Source of the DNA: Frateuria_A sp049727805
GTDB lineage: Bacteria; Pseudomonadota; Gammaproteobacteria; Xanthomonadales; Rhodanobacteraceae
NCBI RefSeq assembly: GCF_049727805.1
Contig: NZ_JBCNYA010000001.1
Location: 1-64,000 of the forward strand
Length of the DNA: 64,000 bases
Direction: 5' to 3'
The notes beneath the pieces were generated by a model that searched no databases, was not told the DNA's origin, and was given only the letters and a program-made list of their open reading frames with translations. This document shows, in pieces, positions 45,188 through 53,399 of the stretch (its first letter is position 1; each line of letters opens with the position of its first letter). The position numbers were made by a program, and so were the translations under genes.

Positions 45188-47935
45188 ATGCCAGTCGCTC
45201 GCACCACCTTGCAAATGCCCTTGCTTAGGCGGTTGTTGCCGCTCGGCTATGCGTTGGCGGGCATCATCGCGTTGATCCTGGCCCTCACCTGGGGCGCATT
45301 GCAGGTGCAGGTGACTCTCGCCGGTTTCCTCAACGGCGAGAGTCTCTGGTCCAAGGCGCAGAAGCAGGCGGTCATCGATCTGGACGCCTATGCGGCCAGC
45401 GGCAATCCGGCCGACCTGGCCGGCTTCCGCCGCAACCATGCACTCGTCGCATCGGACCGCTGGGCGCGCGATGCGATCGCCAGCGACCATTTCGACCGCG
45501 ACGCGGTGGCCCGTGCCTTCGCACGCGGGGAGGTCATCCCCTCGGCCATCCCGGGCATGATCTTCATCTTCGACCATTTTTCAGGCGCGCCCTACATCCG
45601 CCAGGCGGTGGCGGCATGGCGCTCGACCGATGAGAGCGTGGGCGAGCTGTCCCAGATCGCCGACCGGCTGGAAAGCGCGTATGTCAGCGGTGGGCCCTCC
45701 GCCGCGCTGGTCGCCAGCGAGCGCGCCCGCGTGGCGGCGCTCAATGCCTTCATCGAGCCGCAGACCAAGCTCTTCTCGCTGGAGATCGCCCGCGGCGCGG
45801 CCTGGCTCGGGCACATGCTGTTCGCGGCGGTGCTGGCCGCCGCCTGCATCGCCTTGCTGCTGTGGCTGCGCATGGCGCGGCGCATCCTGGCGGACATCCG
45901 CGGCACCGAGGAGCGCTACCGGCTGCTGTTCGACCGCGCCGCCGACGCCATCCTGATGGTGGACGAGGAGCGCGGCCACATCCTGGACGCCAACCAGAAG
46001 GCCGTCGAATGGACCGGCCAGGGCACGCAGGAACTCATAGGCACCTCATTCGCCGCGTTGTTCGAACGCCGCCAGCCGCGCGGCGAGGGCATCACCCAGG
46101 GCACGCTGCGCGACCGCGCCGGCCACGAGCGGCCGGTGGAAACGCAGAGCAGCCTGGTTCGCTGGGGTGATCGCTCGGTGCGCCAGGCGATCGTGCGCGA
46201 CATCTCCGAGCGGCTGAGTCTGGAGCAGGAGCGGCGCATCGCCGCCGAGGCGCTGGCCAGCATCGCCGAGGGCGTGATCATCGCCGACGCCGATCGCCGC
46301 GTGGTCTCGGTCAACGCGGCGCACGCGGCAATCACCGGCCTGACGCTGCAGGACGTGCAGGGGCACCGGTTCGACGAGACCCGGCGGCTGGCCGACGACA
46401 CGCCGCTGCCGGCATCGGTGTGGGACACGCTGGACGCCGGCGGCAACTGGCTGGGCGAGGTGCACAGCCAGCGCGCCGACGGCAGCGTCTATCCCGAGCT
46501 GCTCAGCATCAGCGTGATCCGCGATGCCGAGGAGCGCGTGCAGCACTACGTGGCGGTGTTCACCAACATCAGCACTACCAAGGCCAACCAGCGCCGACTG
46601 GAACACCTGGCCACGCACGACCCGCTGACCGGGCTCGCCAACCGCGCCGAGTTCGAGCGGCAGTGCGCGCAGGCGATCGCCGCCGCCGACCGGGGCCACG
46701 GCGCGGTGGCGGTGCTGTTCATCGACCTGGACGCCTTCAAGGTGGTCAACGACAGCTACAGCCATGCCATCGGCGATCGCCTGCTGGTGCACGTGGCCGA
46801 ACGCATCACCCGCGACCTGGGCGAGCACGACGTGGCCGGGCGCATTGGCGGCGACGAGTTCACCGTGCTGATCGGTCGGCTGGTCTCGCGCGAGCAGGCC
46901 AGCGCCCTGGCGCAGCGGCTGCTGTCGGTGCTGGGCGAGCCGATGAAGGTCGGCGATTACGAGGTCGCGCTGAGCGCCAGCATCGGCATCGCCGGCTATC
47001 CGCTGGACGGCAGCGATCCGGTCACGCTGATCGCCAACGCGGACGCCGCGATGTACGCGGCCAAGACGCAGGAGCGCAACACCTTCCGCCTCTACTCGCC
47101 GATGATGCAGGCCGACGCGCGCAAGCGCCTGGCGCTGGCGGCGGAACTGCGCCAGGCGTTGACCCGCGGCGAGTTCCGCCTGGTCTTCCAGCCGAGCGTG
47201 GACATGCGCAGCGGCAAGGTGGTGGCGGTCGAGGCGCTGTTGCGCTGGCGCCACCCGGCGCGCGGCGAGATTTCGCCGGGCGAGTTCATCCCGATGGCCG
47301 AGAAGCTCGGCCTGATCCGCCACGTCGACGACTGGGTGCTGCAGGCCGTCGCCCGGCAGATGCGCCGCTGGGACGAGGAGGGCATGCCGCCGATCCGCGT
47401 GGCGGTGAACATCTCGGCCGGCACTTACGGCGCGCCGCAATTCGTGGAGGACGTGCGCCGCTTCCTGGTGGCTGAGCGGGTCGCGCCGCAGCGGCTGCTG
47501 CTGGAGATCACCGAGGGCGCGATCCTGCGCCTGGGCGACGAGATGGAGCGCACCATGAATGCGCTGCACTCGCTGGGCGTGGGCGTGGCCATCGACGACT
47601 TCGGCACCGGCTATTCCTCGATGGCCTACCTCAAGCTGCCGGCGATCGCCTTCCTCAAGATCGACAAGAGCTTCGTCGACGGCCTGCCCGGGAACACCCA
47701 CGACGCGGCCATCGTCGAGGCGATGCTGGCGCTGTCCAAGCGGCTGGGCCTGTGCGCCATCGCCGAAGGCATCGAGACCGAGGCGCAGCACGAGTTCCTG
47801 CTGCGCGCCGGCTGCACGGAAGGCCAGGGCTACCTCTACGCGCGGGCGCTGGAAGTGCCGGAGATCGAGCGCATGCTGCGTCCCGGCCAGCGTCCCGGCA
47901 GCGCACGCCTGCGGCTGGTGCCGCCGGCGAACTGA
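45188..47935 (+). CDS. Membrane PAS-PAS-GGDEF-EAL c-di-GMP signalling protein
   Basis: A 915-residue inner-membrane protein with helix about 17-40, a periplasmic or extracytoplasmic region of about 165 residues, helix about 204-228, PAS domains about 238-345 and 348-475, GGDEF domain with intact RIGGDEF (554-558) and EAL domain with EALLRW (EAL 682-684), NISAGTYG, LEITEGA, DDFGTGYSSM and EGIETEAQ. Both catalytic motifs are intact, so it may make and break c-di-GMP. The inhibitory RxxD site five residues before GGDEF reads GEHD, so product inhibition should be lost. No clear purine-rich ribosome site is certain beyond GAAGAGATTCG. Confidence 0.94.
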   Translation: MPVARTTLQMPLLRRLLPLGYALAGIIALILALTWGALQVQVTLAGFLNGESLWSKAQKQAVIDLDAYAASGNPADLAGFRRNHALVASDRWARDAIASDHFDRDAVARAFARGEVIPSAIPGMIFIFDHFSGAPYIRQAVAAWRSTDESVGELSQIADRLESAYVSGGPSAALVASERARVAALNAFIEPQTKLFSLEIARGAAWLGHMLFAAVLAAACIALLLWLRMARRILADIRGTEERYRLLFDRAADAILMVDEERGHILDANQKAVEWTGQGTQELIGTSFAALFERRQPRGEGITQGTLRDRAGHERPVETQSSLVRWGDRSVRQAIVRDISERLSLEQERRIAAEALASIAEGVIIADADRRVVSVNAAHAAITGLTLQDVQGHRFDETRRLADDTPLPASVWDTLDAGGNWLGEVHSQRADGSVYPELLSISVIRDAEERVQHYVAVFTNISTTKANQRRLEHLATHDPLTGLANRAEFERQCAQAIAAADRGHGAVAVLFIDLDAFKVVNDSYSHAIGDRLLVHVAERITRDLGEHDVAGRIGGDEFTVLIGRLVSREQASALAQRLLSVLGEPMKVGDYEVALSASIGIAGYPLDGSDPVTLIANADAAMYAAKTQERNTFRLYSPMMQADARKRLALAAELRQALTRGEFRLVFQPSVDMRSGKVVAVEALLRWRHPARGEISPGEFIPMAEKLGLIRHVDDWVLQAVARQMRRWDEEGMPPIRVAVNISAGTYGAPQFVEDVRRFLVAERVAPQRLLLEITEGAILRLGDEMERTMNALHSLGVGVAIDDFGTGYSSMAYLKLPAIAFLKIDKSFVDGLPGNTHDAAIVEAMLALSKRLGLCAIAEGIETEAQHEFLLRAGCTEGQGYLYARALEVPEIERMLRPGQRPGSARLRLVPPAN

Positions 47936-47995
47936 TCGCCCACGCCCACGGCGCTCAGCCGCTTCCACCCGCGCCGGCTGGAACCTGCGCCCGGC

Positions 47996-48697
47996 TCATT
48001 GCAACTGCACGTCCACCGTCTGCGTAGGGGTGCGATAGAGCGCCGGCAGCCATTGCTTCAGATGCGCCACCTTGGGCGCGTCGTTGTAGACGATGTAGGG
48101 GCTGTCCGGGTGCTGCGCGGCATAGTTCTGGTGATACGCCTCGGCCGTGTAGAAACCCTGCAGCGGCGTCACCTGGGTCACGATGGGCGCCGCGAACGCG
48201 TGGGCGGCGGTGAGCTGGGCGATGTAGGCGTCGGCCACCCGTTGCTGCTGCGGCGTGGCGTAGAAGATCACCGAGCGGTACTGGCTGCCCACGTCGGGCC
48301 CTTGCCGGTTGCGCTGGGTGGGATCGTGGGCGACGGCGAAGAACACCTTGAGCAACTGGCCGTAACTGACCTGGCGCGGGTCGTAGATCACCTTCACCGA
48401 CTCGGCATGCCCGGTGTCGCCATCGCTGACCTGCTCGTAGGTGGCGGTGTCGGCCGCACCGCCGGCATAGCCGGACCAGGCACGACGCACACCGCGAACG
48501 TGGTCGAACACCGCCTCCACGCCCCAGAAGCAGCCGCCGGCGAATACCGCGACCTGTTCGCCCGGCTGGGCGGGGGGCGGGTCAAGGCGGGGATCGGGCA
48601 GGCGCACGACGCCGTCGGCCGCGGCGGGGCCGGAAACGCCGCAACCGGCGAGCAGTGCGGCAGCCAGCGGGAGCAGGGCAAACCATCGGCGGGTCAT
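47996..48697 (-). CDS. msrA: Peptide-methionine (S)-S-oxide reductase MsrA, lipoprotein form
   Basis: Reduces the S-epimer of oxidised methionine in proteins, here predicted at the envelope. Signal peptide with lipobox LLAGC (Cys19), then the MsrA fold with catalytic Cys56 in FAGGCFWGVE and substrate motifs RRAWSGYAGG, GHAESVKV and YRSVIFY. No other cysteine exists in the 233 residues, so the resolving cysteines of E. coli MsrA are missing and the sulfenic acid must be reduced by an external thiol. The start at 48697 follows GAGAGGTGTTGCCC. It converges with the c-di-GMP gene 60 bases away. Confidence 0.93.
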   Translation of the reverse strand: MTRRWFALLPLAAALLAGCGVSGPAAADGVVRLPDPRLDPPPAQPGEQVAVFAGGCFWGVEAVFDHVRGVRRAWSGYAGGAADTATYEQVSDGDTGHAESVKVIYDPRQVSYGQLLKVFFAVAHDPTQRNRQGPDVGSQYRSVIFYATPQQQRVADAYIAQLTAAHAFAAPIVTQVTPLQGFYTAEAYHQNYAAQHPDSPYIVYNDAPKVAHLKQWLPALYRTPTQTVDVQLQ

Positions 48698-48836
48698 GGG
48701 CAACACCTCTCGGCAGATCACGGGGAGTTGTGGTGTGTTCGCCGGAGGTAGATCTACGGTTACCTTGCCTGTTCTCTTGCCGTTCGGCCGCCACGGCGCC
48801 TTTACTCCGCCCCGGCGAGAGAGGGAGCCAGATCGA

Positions 48837-49049
48837 TCAGAGGACGCGGATTTCCACGTCTCCGAGCCGTACCGTCTGGCCCGCGTGGATCTTGCAGGTC
48901 TTGCGCAGCTCGCGCTGTCCATCGACGTGGACCGCACCGCTGGCGACCAGCGCCTTGCCGGCGCCGCCGCTGTCGCACAGACCGCTCAGCTTGAGCAACT
49001 GGTTCAGTTCGACGTGCTCGCGGTCGAGCTGGAAGGTGAGGTGCTGCAT
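48837..49049 (-). CDS. ybcJ: YbcJ-like S4-domain RNA-binding protein
   Basis: A 70-residue single S4-like domain, cytosolic. LTFQLDREHVELNQLLKLSG is followed by SGGAGKALVASGAVHVDGQ and RKTCKIHAGQTV, nearly the full YbcJ signature of an RNA-binding alpha-L motif. Its cellular role is not known. ATG 49049 is chosen; another ATG three codons upstream (49058) is equally possible and neither has a clear ribosome site. It is codirectional with msrA downstream and the PRC-barrel gene upstream. Confidence 0.88.
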   Translation of the reverse strand: MQHLTFQLDREHVELNQLLKLSGLCDSGGAGKALVASGAVHVDGQRELRKTCKIHAGQTVRLGDVEIRVL

Positions 49050-49143
49050 GGCGCGCATCGGCTGGCGGGGGAGCGCCAGTGTACGGGAGCACACGCGAGG
49101 AGGGCGCCGCGGCGGCGCCCTCGCATGGTCCGGGCCGCGGCCC

Positions 49144-49530
49144 TCAGTGGTAGTAGTTGCTGATGCGGTTGGTGAACGTGGTATCGGCGAAGTCCGGCCA
49201 GTTGTCCTTGTCGAAGCCGGGTGCATCCTTCAGGCGGTCCTTGGAAACGTCGAGCACCAGGCAGTGGTTCACGGTGTCCAGCCGCATCGAGTTCCACGGC
49301 ACCGCGAACAGCTTGTCGCCCATGCCCAACCATCCGCCGAAGGACAGCACCGCGTACTGGATGGTGCCGCTGGCGGTGTCGATCATCAGGTCCTTGATCT
49401 CGCCCAAGTCCTCGCCGGAGGCGTTGCGCACGTTCTCGCCGTTGAGTGTGCTCGAGGCCAGTACGGGGCCGCTGCCGATGCCAGCGCGGGTGGTATTGGT
49501 GGCGTTGTAGCCGGTCGATTGGATCGTCAT
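49144..49530 (-). CDS. PRC-barrel domain protein
   Basis: A 128-residue soluble protein with one PRC barrel (about 22-100). Recognisable segments are NGENVRNASGEDLGEIKDLMIDTASG, YAVLSFGGWLGMGDKLFAVPW and VLDVSKDRLKDAPGFDKDNWPD. Such small PRC proteins are widespread in soil proteobacteria, often stress-induced, without a defined reaction. A strong CAGGAGATTCGCC ribosome site precedes the ATG at 49530. The C-terminus ISNYYH ends just after the barrel. Confidence 0.9.
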   Translation of the reverse strand: MTIQSTGYNATNTTRAGIGSGPVLASSTLNGENVRNASGEDLGEIKDLMIDTASGTIQYAVLSFGGWLGMGDKLFAVPWNSMRLDTVNHCLVLDVSKDRLKDAPGFDKDNWPDFADTTFTNRISNYYH

Positions 49531-49637
49531 GGCGAATCTCCTGGGCGGTGGTGGGAGTGTCGTCGGTGCGACGATTCCCAGCTTGCCGCAGCCGCCGTGA
49601 CGTGCGGGACAAACGTCCGTAAACGTCGCCTCGAACG

Positions 49638-50465
49638 CTACGGTCGTGGCTGGTCGACGCGCGCCTGCAAGGCGATGGCGGCCGCGGGATTGCGTTCCTT
49701 CGCGCTGCTGATGAAGAAGATGAACACCTCGCGCGGCGCGCCGCGCGACTGCGGGGCCCCTGCGTGCGGGAGCGCTGCCGGGTCCTCGCCACGCGCCCAG
49801 GCGTGTGCGTGTGCTGCCCAGGCGTCGAGCGCCTCGGTCGGGTAGCCGTCCGGCTCGTCGGCGCTACTGCGCATCAGCCGCGCATATACGAACGGACCGG
49901 TGATATCGGCGAACGAGGGATACCGCGTGGCGTCGGTGAACACGGTGGGCACGCCGCGCGCGCGGGCCAGCTCCACGTAGCGCTCGCTTTCGAAGCTGGG
50001 ATGCCGAACTTCCAGCACGTGCCGCAGCGGACGGCCATTGAGCTCGCGCGGCAGGAGATCGAGGAAGCCGGCGATGTCGTCCGCGTCGAACGGCCGTGCC
50101 GGGCCGAGCTGCCAGTTGATCGGACCGAGCCGGTCGCCCATTTCCTCGATGCCGCTAAAGACGAACGCGTCGATGCCCTTACCGGCCGCAGCCAGTTTTT
50201 TGCTCTCGACCACGTAGCGCGGCGCCTTTAGCGCGAACACGAAGCCCTCCGGCGTCTCCGCGGCCCATTTGGCGTAGGTGGCCGGCTTCTGCGCGCCGTA
50301 GAACGTGCCGTTGATCTCGATCGCGCGCAGTTGGCGGCTGGCGTACTCCAGCTCGCGCCGCTGCACCAGGCCGGCCGGGTAGAAGTTGTTGCGCCAGGGC
50401 GCGAAGGTCCAGCCGCCGATGCCGGCGCGGATCGATGATGCAGGTGACGGGGTAGGGGATGGCAT
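49638..50465 (-). CDS. DUF72 domain protein (YecE-like TIM barrel)
   Basis: A 275-residue cytosolic TIM-barrel protein of the DUF72/YecE family, function unknown. Hallmarks are the N-terminal RAGIGGWTFAPWRNNFYP, LRAIEINGTFYG, TPEGFVFALKAPRYV, LGPINWQLG, HVLEVRHPSF and the VYARLMRS strand with Asp/Glu near the presumed phosphate pocket. A C-terminal segment EVFIFFISSAKERNPAAA completes the barrel. The start at 50465 with a CGGGAGCCCCTGCC leader. It diverges from the PD40 gene 143 bases away. Confidence 0.92.
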   Translation of the reverse strand: MPSPTPSPASSIRAGIGGWTFAPWRNNFYPAGLVQRRELEYASRQLRAIEINGTFYGAQKPATYAKWAAETPEGFVFALKAPRYVVESKKLAAAGKGIDAFVFSGIEEMGDRLGPINWQLGPARPFDADDIAGFLDLLPRELNGRPLRHVLEVRHPSFESERYVELARARGVPTVFTDATRYPSFADITGPFVYARLMRSSADEPDGYPTEALDAWAAHAHAWARGEDPAALPHAGAPQSRGAPREVFIFFISSAKERNPAAAIALQARVDQPRP

Positions 50466-50608
50466 GGGCAGGGGCTCCCGACAGCGAGGGGCGCATCTTG
50501 TCACGCCGACGCGGCGCCGCGCGTGAGCGGATGACTTGCGGCACACGCCAGTGCCGCGTAGCCGGCGTATCTGTGCCGCTGCGTGGTCCCCAACCTCAAG
50601 GAACGAAC

Positions 50609-51592
50609 ATGTCCCGAACGAATGGCCGTCTGCTGGCCGCGTGTGTCTGTGTCGCTCTTTCGTCGCCAGCCGCTGCCGCGGCTTCCGTGCAGCCGCAGGT
50701 CTTCGCGCCAGGCGTGGTATCCGGCCCGGCCGCCGAAGATTCAGCCGCCTTCACGCCCGACGGCAACACGGTGTTCTTCGATCGCGTGCGCTGGCCCAAC
50801 GCGGCCATCCTGGTTTCGCACCGGACCGCCGATGGCTGGTCGGTACCGGTGGTCGCCCCGTTTTCCGGTCGGTGGCTGGACCATGACCCGGCGATGGCGC
50901 CGGACGGCTCGTTCCTCGTCTTCAGTTCCAACCGGCCGGATCGGCCGGGCGGCAAGCCGCTGGATGCGGTACTGGGCAATGGCAAGGTGGCGGCCGGCTC
51001 GGGCGGTCACCTGTGGCGGGTCGACCGCAAGGGCGGCGGCTGGGGCGAGCCGGTGCGCCTGCCCGACACCGTCAACGCCAGCAGCCGCACCTATGCGCCG
51101 AGCGTCGCCGCGGACGGCAGCGTGTATTTCCAGCATCCGGGAGCGGACGGCGTTTTTCGCTTGTTCCGCTCGCAGTACCGCGATGGCACCTACCAGCCGC
51201 CTGTGGAGGTCGCGCTCGGCGATGCTGGCGCGCACAAGCTCGATCCGGCGGTCGCGCCGGACGAATCCTTTCTGGTATTCGACGCCAACTATGCCGGCAA
51301 GGACGGGCCGGACCGGCTCTACATCACCTTCCGTGAGGGCGACCATTGGGGTGCGCCGATAGACCTGGGCGACGAGGTGAACCACGGCTCCCCGTGGGGT
51401 TCGCACCTGGGCCCGGACCACCGCACGCTGTACTTCTCCAGCGCGCGGGGCGTACCCGTGCATTACCCGCGCACCGCCGCGCAGGGACGGCAGGACATGG
51501 CGCGCATGGCTGCGTGGGACAACGGCCTGGACAACCTGTGGTCGGTCCCGTTGGCCTCCTGGCTGGACGCCCATACCGCGAAGGCCCGCTAA
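50609..51592 (+). CDS. Exported PD40/WD40-like beta-propeller protein
   Basis: A 327-residue predicted periplasmic or secreted propeller. The signal peptide spans about 1-24 (VCVALSSPAAAAA). Several TolB-type PD40 repeats are visible: EDSAAFTPDGNTVFFDR, HDPAMAPDGSFLVFSSNRP, YAPSVAADGSVYFQHPG, LDPAVAPDESFLVFDANY and GSHLGPDHRTLYFSSARG. Such proteins are often binding scaffolds or sugar/peptidase accessories. CAAGGAACGAAC precedes the ATG. It is 72 bases upstream of the serine hydrolase gene in the same direction, so the three exported proteins may share a transcript. Confidence 0.87.
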   Translation: MSRTNGRLLAACVCVALSSPAAAAASVQPQVFAPGVVSGPAAEDSAAFTPDGNTVFFDRVRWPNAAILVSHRTADGWSVPVVAPFSGRWLDHDPAMAPDGSFLVFSSNRPDRPGGKPLDAVLGNGKVAAGSGGHLWRVDRKGGGWGEPVRLPDTVNASSRTYAPSVAADGSVYFQHPGADGVFRLFRSQYRDGTYQPPVEVALGDAGAHKLDPAVAPDESFLVFDANYAGKDGPDRLYITFREGDHWGAPIDLGDEVNHGSPWGSHLGPDHRTLYFSSARGVPVHYPRTAAQGRQDMARMAAWDNGLDNLWSVPLASWLDAHTAKAR

Positions 51593-51664
51593 GCGGACCG
51601 GACGGGCTGGCGCCGAGGCGCCTTTGTCGCGATAGTGGGGCGTTCTCATCAGCGGAGCCTTTCG

Positions 51665-53347
51665 ATGACCCAGCCCGTTTCCTCCCTGCGCCTGGCGCTG
51701 GCCTGCGCGTTGCTGTTTGCCGCCACCGGCACGCTGGCGCAGACGCCCGCGTCGCGGCCGCTGCCGCCGCCGGTCTCCACCGGCGATACCGCGCGCCCGC
51801 TGCCGCCGCCGCAGCTGGCCGACTTCGGCGCCTACGTGGACAGCGCACGCAAGACCTTCGACGTGCCGGGCATCGCCGTGGCCATCGTCAAAGATGGCCG
51901 CGTGGTGATGGAGCAGGGCTGGGGCCTGCGCGAGCTGGGCAAGGGCGACAAGGTCGACGCCAATACGCTGTTCGCGATCGCCTCCAACACCAAGGCGTTC
52001 ACCGCCGCGGCGCTGCAGCAGCTGGCCGAGCAGGGCAAGCTGGACATGGACGACCGGGTGATCGAGCACCTGCCGTGGTTCCGCATGTCCGACCCCTACG
52101 TCACGCACGAGATGCGCATCCGCGACCTGCTGGCGCACCGCAGCGGCCTGTCGCTGGGCGCCGGCGACCTGCTGTACTGGCCGCCGACCAGCTACACCAC
52201 CAAGGAAGTGGTCGAGCGCCTGGCGAGGGTGCCGATCAAGAACAGCTTCCGCGCCGGCTACGCCTACGACAACATCCTGTTCGCGGTGGCCACGCTGGTG
52301 ATCGAGCAGGCCTCCGGCGAGAGCTACGCCGACTACGTGCGCGAGCACATCTTCAAGCCGGTGGGCATGGATCAGTCGCTGATCGACAAGACCTACCTCA
52401 AGCCCGGCATGGACGTCGCCACCGGCCACGCCAAGGCCGACTTCAAGGATCTCAAGCCCGTGCCGCCGATGGCCTGGCTCAACGATCCGGGCGCCGGCGG
52501 CATCTACTCGAGCGTGCACGACCTGGCCAAGTGGATGAACGTGCAACTGGCCGGCGGCCTGCTGTCGACCACCGGCGCGGACGGCAAGCCGCAGCGGCTG
52601 TTCTCGGAGAAGAGCCAGCACGAGATGTGGTCGATGCTCACGCCGATCCGGATCAACAAGCCGCCGGTGCCGGAGCTGGCGCCGCTCACGCCCGACTTCT
52701 TCGGCTACGGCGAGAGCTGGTTCCTGTCCGACTACCGCGGCAAGAAGCTGGTCTGGCACACCGGCGGCTGGCCGGGCATGGTCTCGCGCGTGACGCTGGT
52801 GCCGGAACTCAAGCTCGGCGTGGTGGTGCTGACCAACGCCGAGTCGGGCGCCGCCTTCAACGCGGTCACCTACCGCGCGCTCGATGCCTACCTCAATCCC
52901 GGCGAGAAGACCGATTGGGTGGCCGCCTACGACAAGGCGGTCAAGCATGCCCAGGCCAAGGCCGACGACAGCATGGCCAAGCACGAGGCCGCGCGCGACA
53001 GGAAGAGCAAGCCGTCGCTGCCGCTGGCCGGCTATGCAGGCACCTACCGCGACCCGTGGTACGGCAACGTCGTCGTCAGCCGCGAGGGCGGCAAGCTGCG
53101 CATGCGCTTCGGCCACACGCCGCAACTGGTCGGCACCATGACGCCCTGGCAGCACGACACCTTCACCGTGCGCTGGGACGACCGCACGCTCAACGCCGAT
53201 GCCTTCGTCACCTTCGCATTGGACGAGGACGGCCACGTGCGCGAGGCGCGCATGGAACCGATTTCGCCGTTGACCGACTTCAGCTTCGACTTCCAGGACC
53301 TGCGCCTGGCGCCGGTGCAGAAGAAGGGCGACGGATCGGCAGACTGA
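51665..53347 (+). CDS. Class C beta-lactamase-fold serine hydrolase, exported
   Basis: A 560-residue protein with a signal peptide (about 1-25, ending TLAQT), a Pro-rich linker and a serine-hydrolase domain. The catalytic elements are Ser107-x-x-Lys110 (ASNTK), Tyr200-x-Asn202 (YDN) and His365-Thr-Gly-Gly (HTGGWPG). A C-terminal DUF3471-like beta domain (about 450-555, AGYAGTYRDPWYGN) follows. Members include D-aminopeptidases, esterases and EstB-like enzymes; true beta-lactamases are shorter, so a resistance role is not implied. Start at 51665 after GGAGCCTTTCG. Confidence 0.9.
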   Translation: MTQPVSSLRLALACALLFAATGTLAQTPASRPLPPPVSTGDTARPLPPPQLADFGAYVDSARKTFDVPGIAVAIVKDGRVVMEQGWGLRELGKGDKVDANTLFAIASNTKAFTAAALQQLAEQGKLDMDDRVIEHLPWFRMSDPYVTHEMRIRDLLAHRSGLSLGAGDLLYWPPTSYTTKEVVERLARVPIKNSFRAGYAYDNILFAVATLVIEQASGESYADYVREHIFKPVGMDQSLIDKTYLKPGMDVATGHAKADFKDLKPVPPMAWLNDPGAGGIYSSVHDLAKWMNVQLAGGLLSTTGADGKPQRLFSEKSQHEMWSMLTPIRINKPPVPELAPLTPDFFGYGESWFLSDYRGKKLVWHTGGWPGMVSRVTLVPELKLGVVVLTNAESGAAFNAVTYRALDAYLNPGEKTDWVAAYDKAVKHAQAKADDSMAKHEAARDRKSKPSLPLAGYAGTYRDPWYGNVVVSREGGKLRMRFGHTPQLVGTMTPWQHDTFTVRWDDRTLNADAFVTFALDEDGHVREARMEPISPLTDFSFDFQDLRLAPVQKKGDGSAD

Positions 53348-53399
53348 CCATCCATGGGGCCGGGTAACCGGCCCCTCGTTGCATCAGGGAGCGCTTGCC

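Noticed and set aside
51665..53347. Beta-lactamase resistance gene
   Set aside because: SxxK, YxN and HTG are present, but the 560-residue length and C-terminal DUF3471-like domain place it with peptidases and esterases, not class C beta-lactamases.
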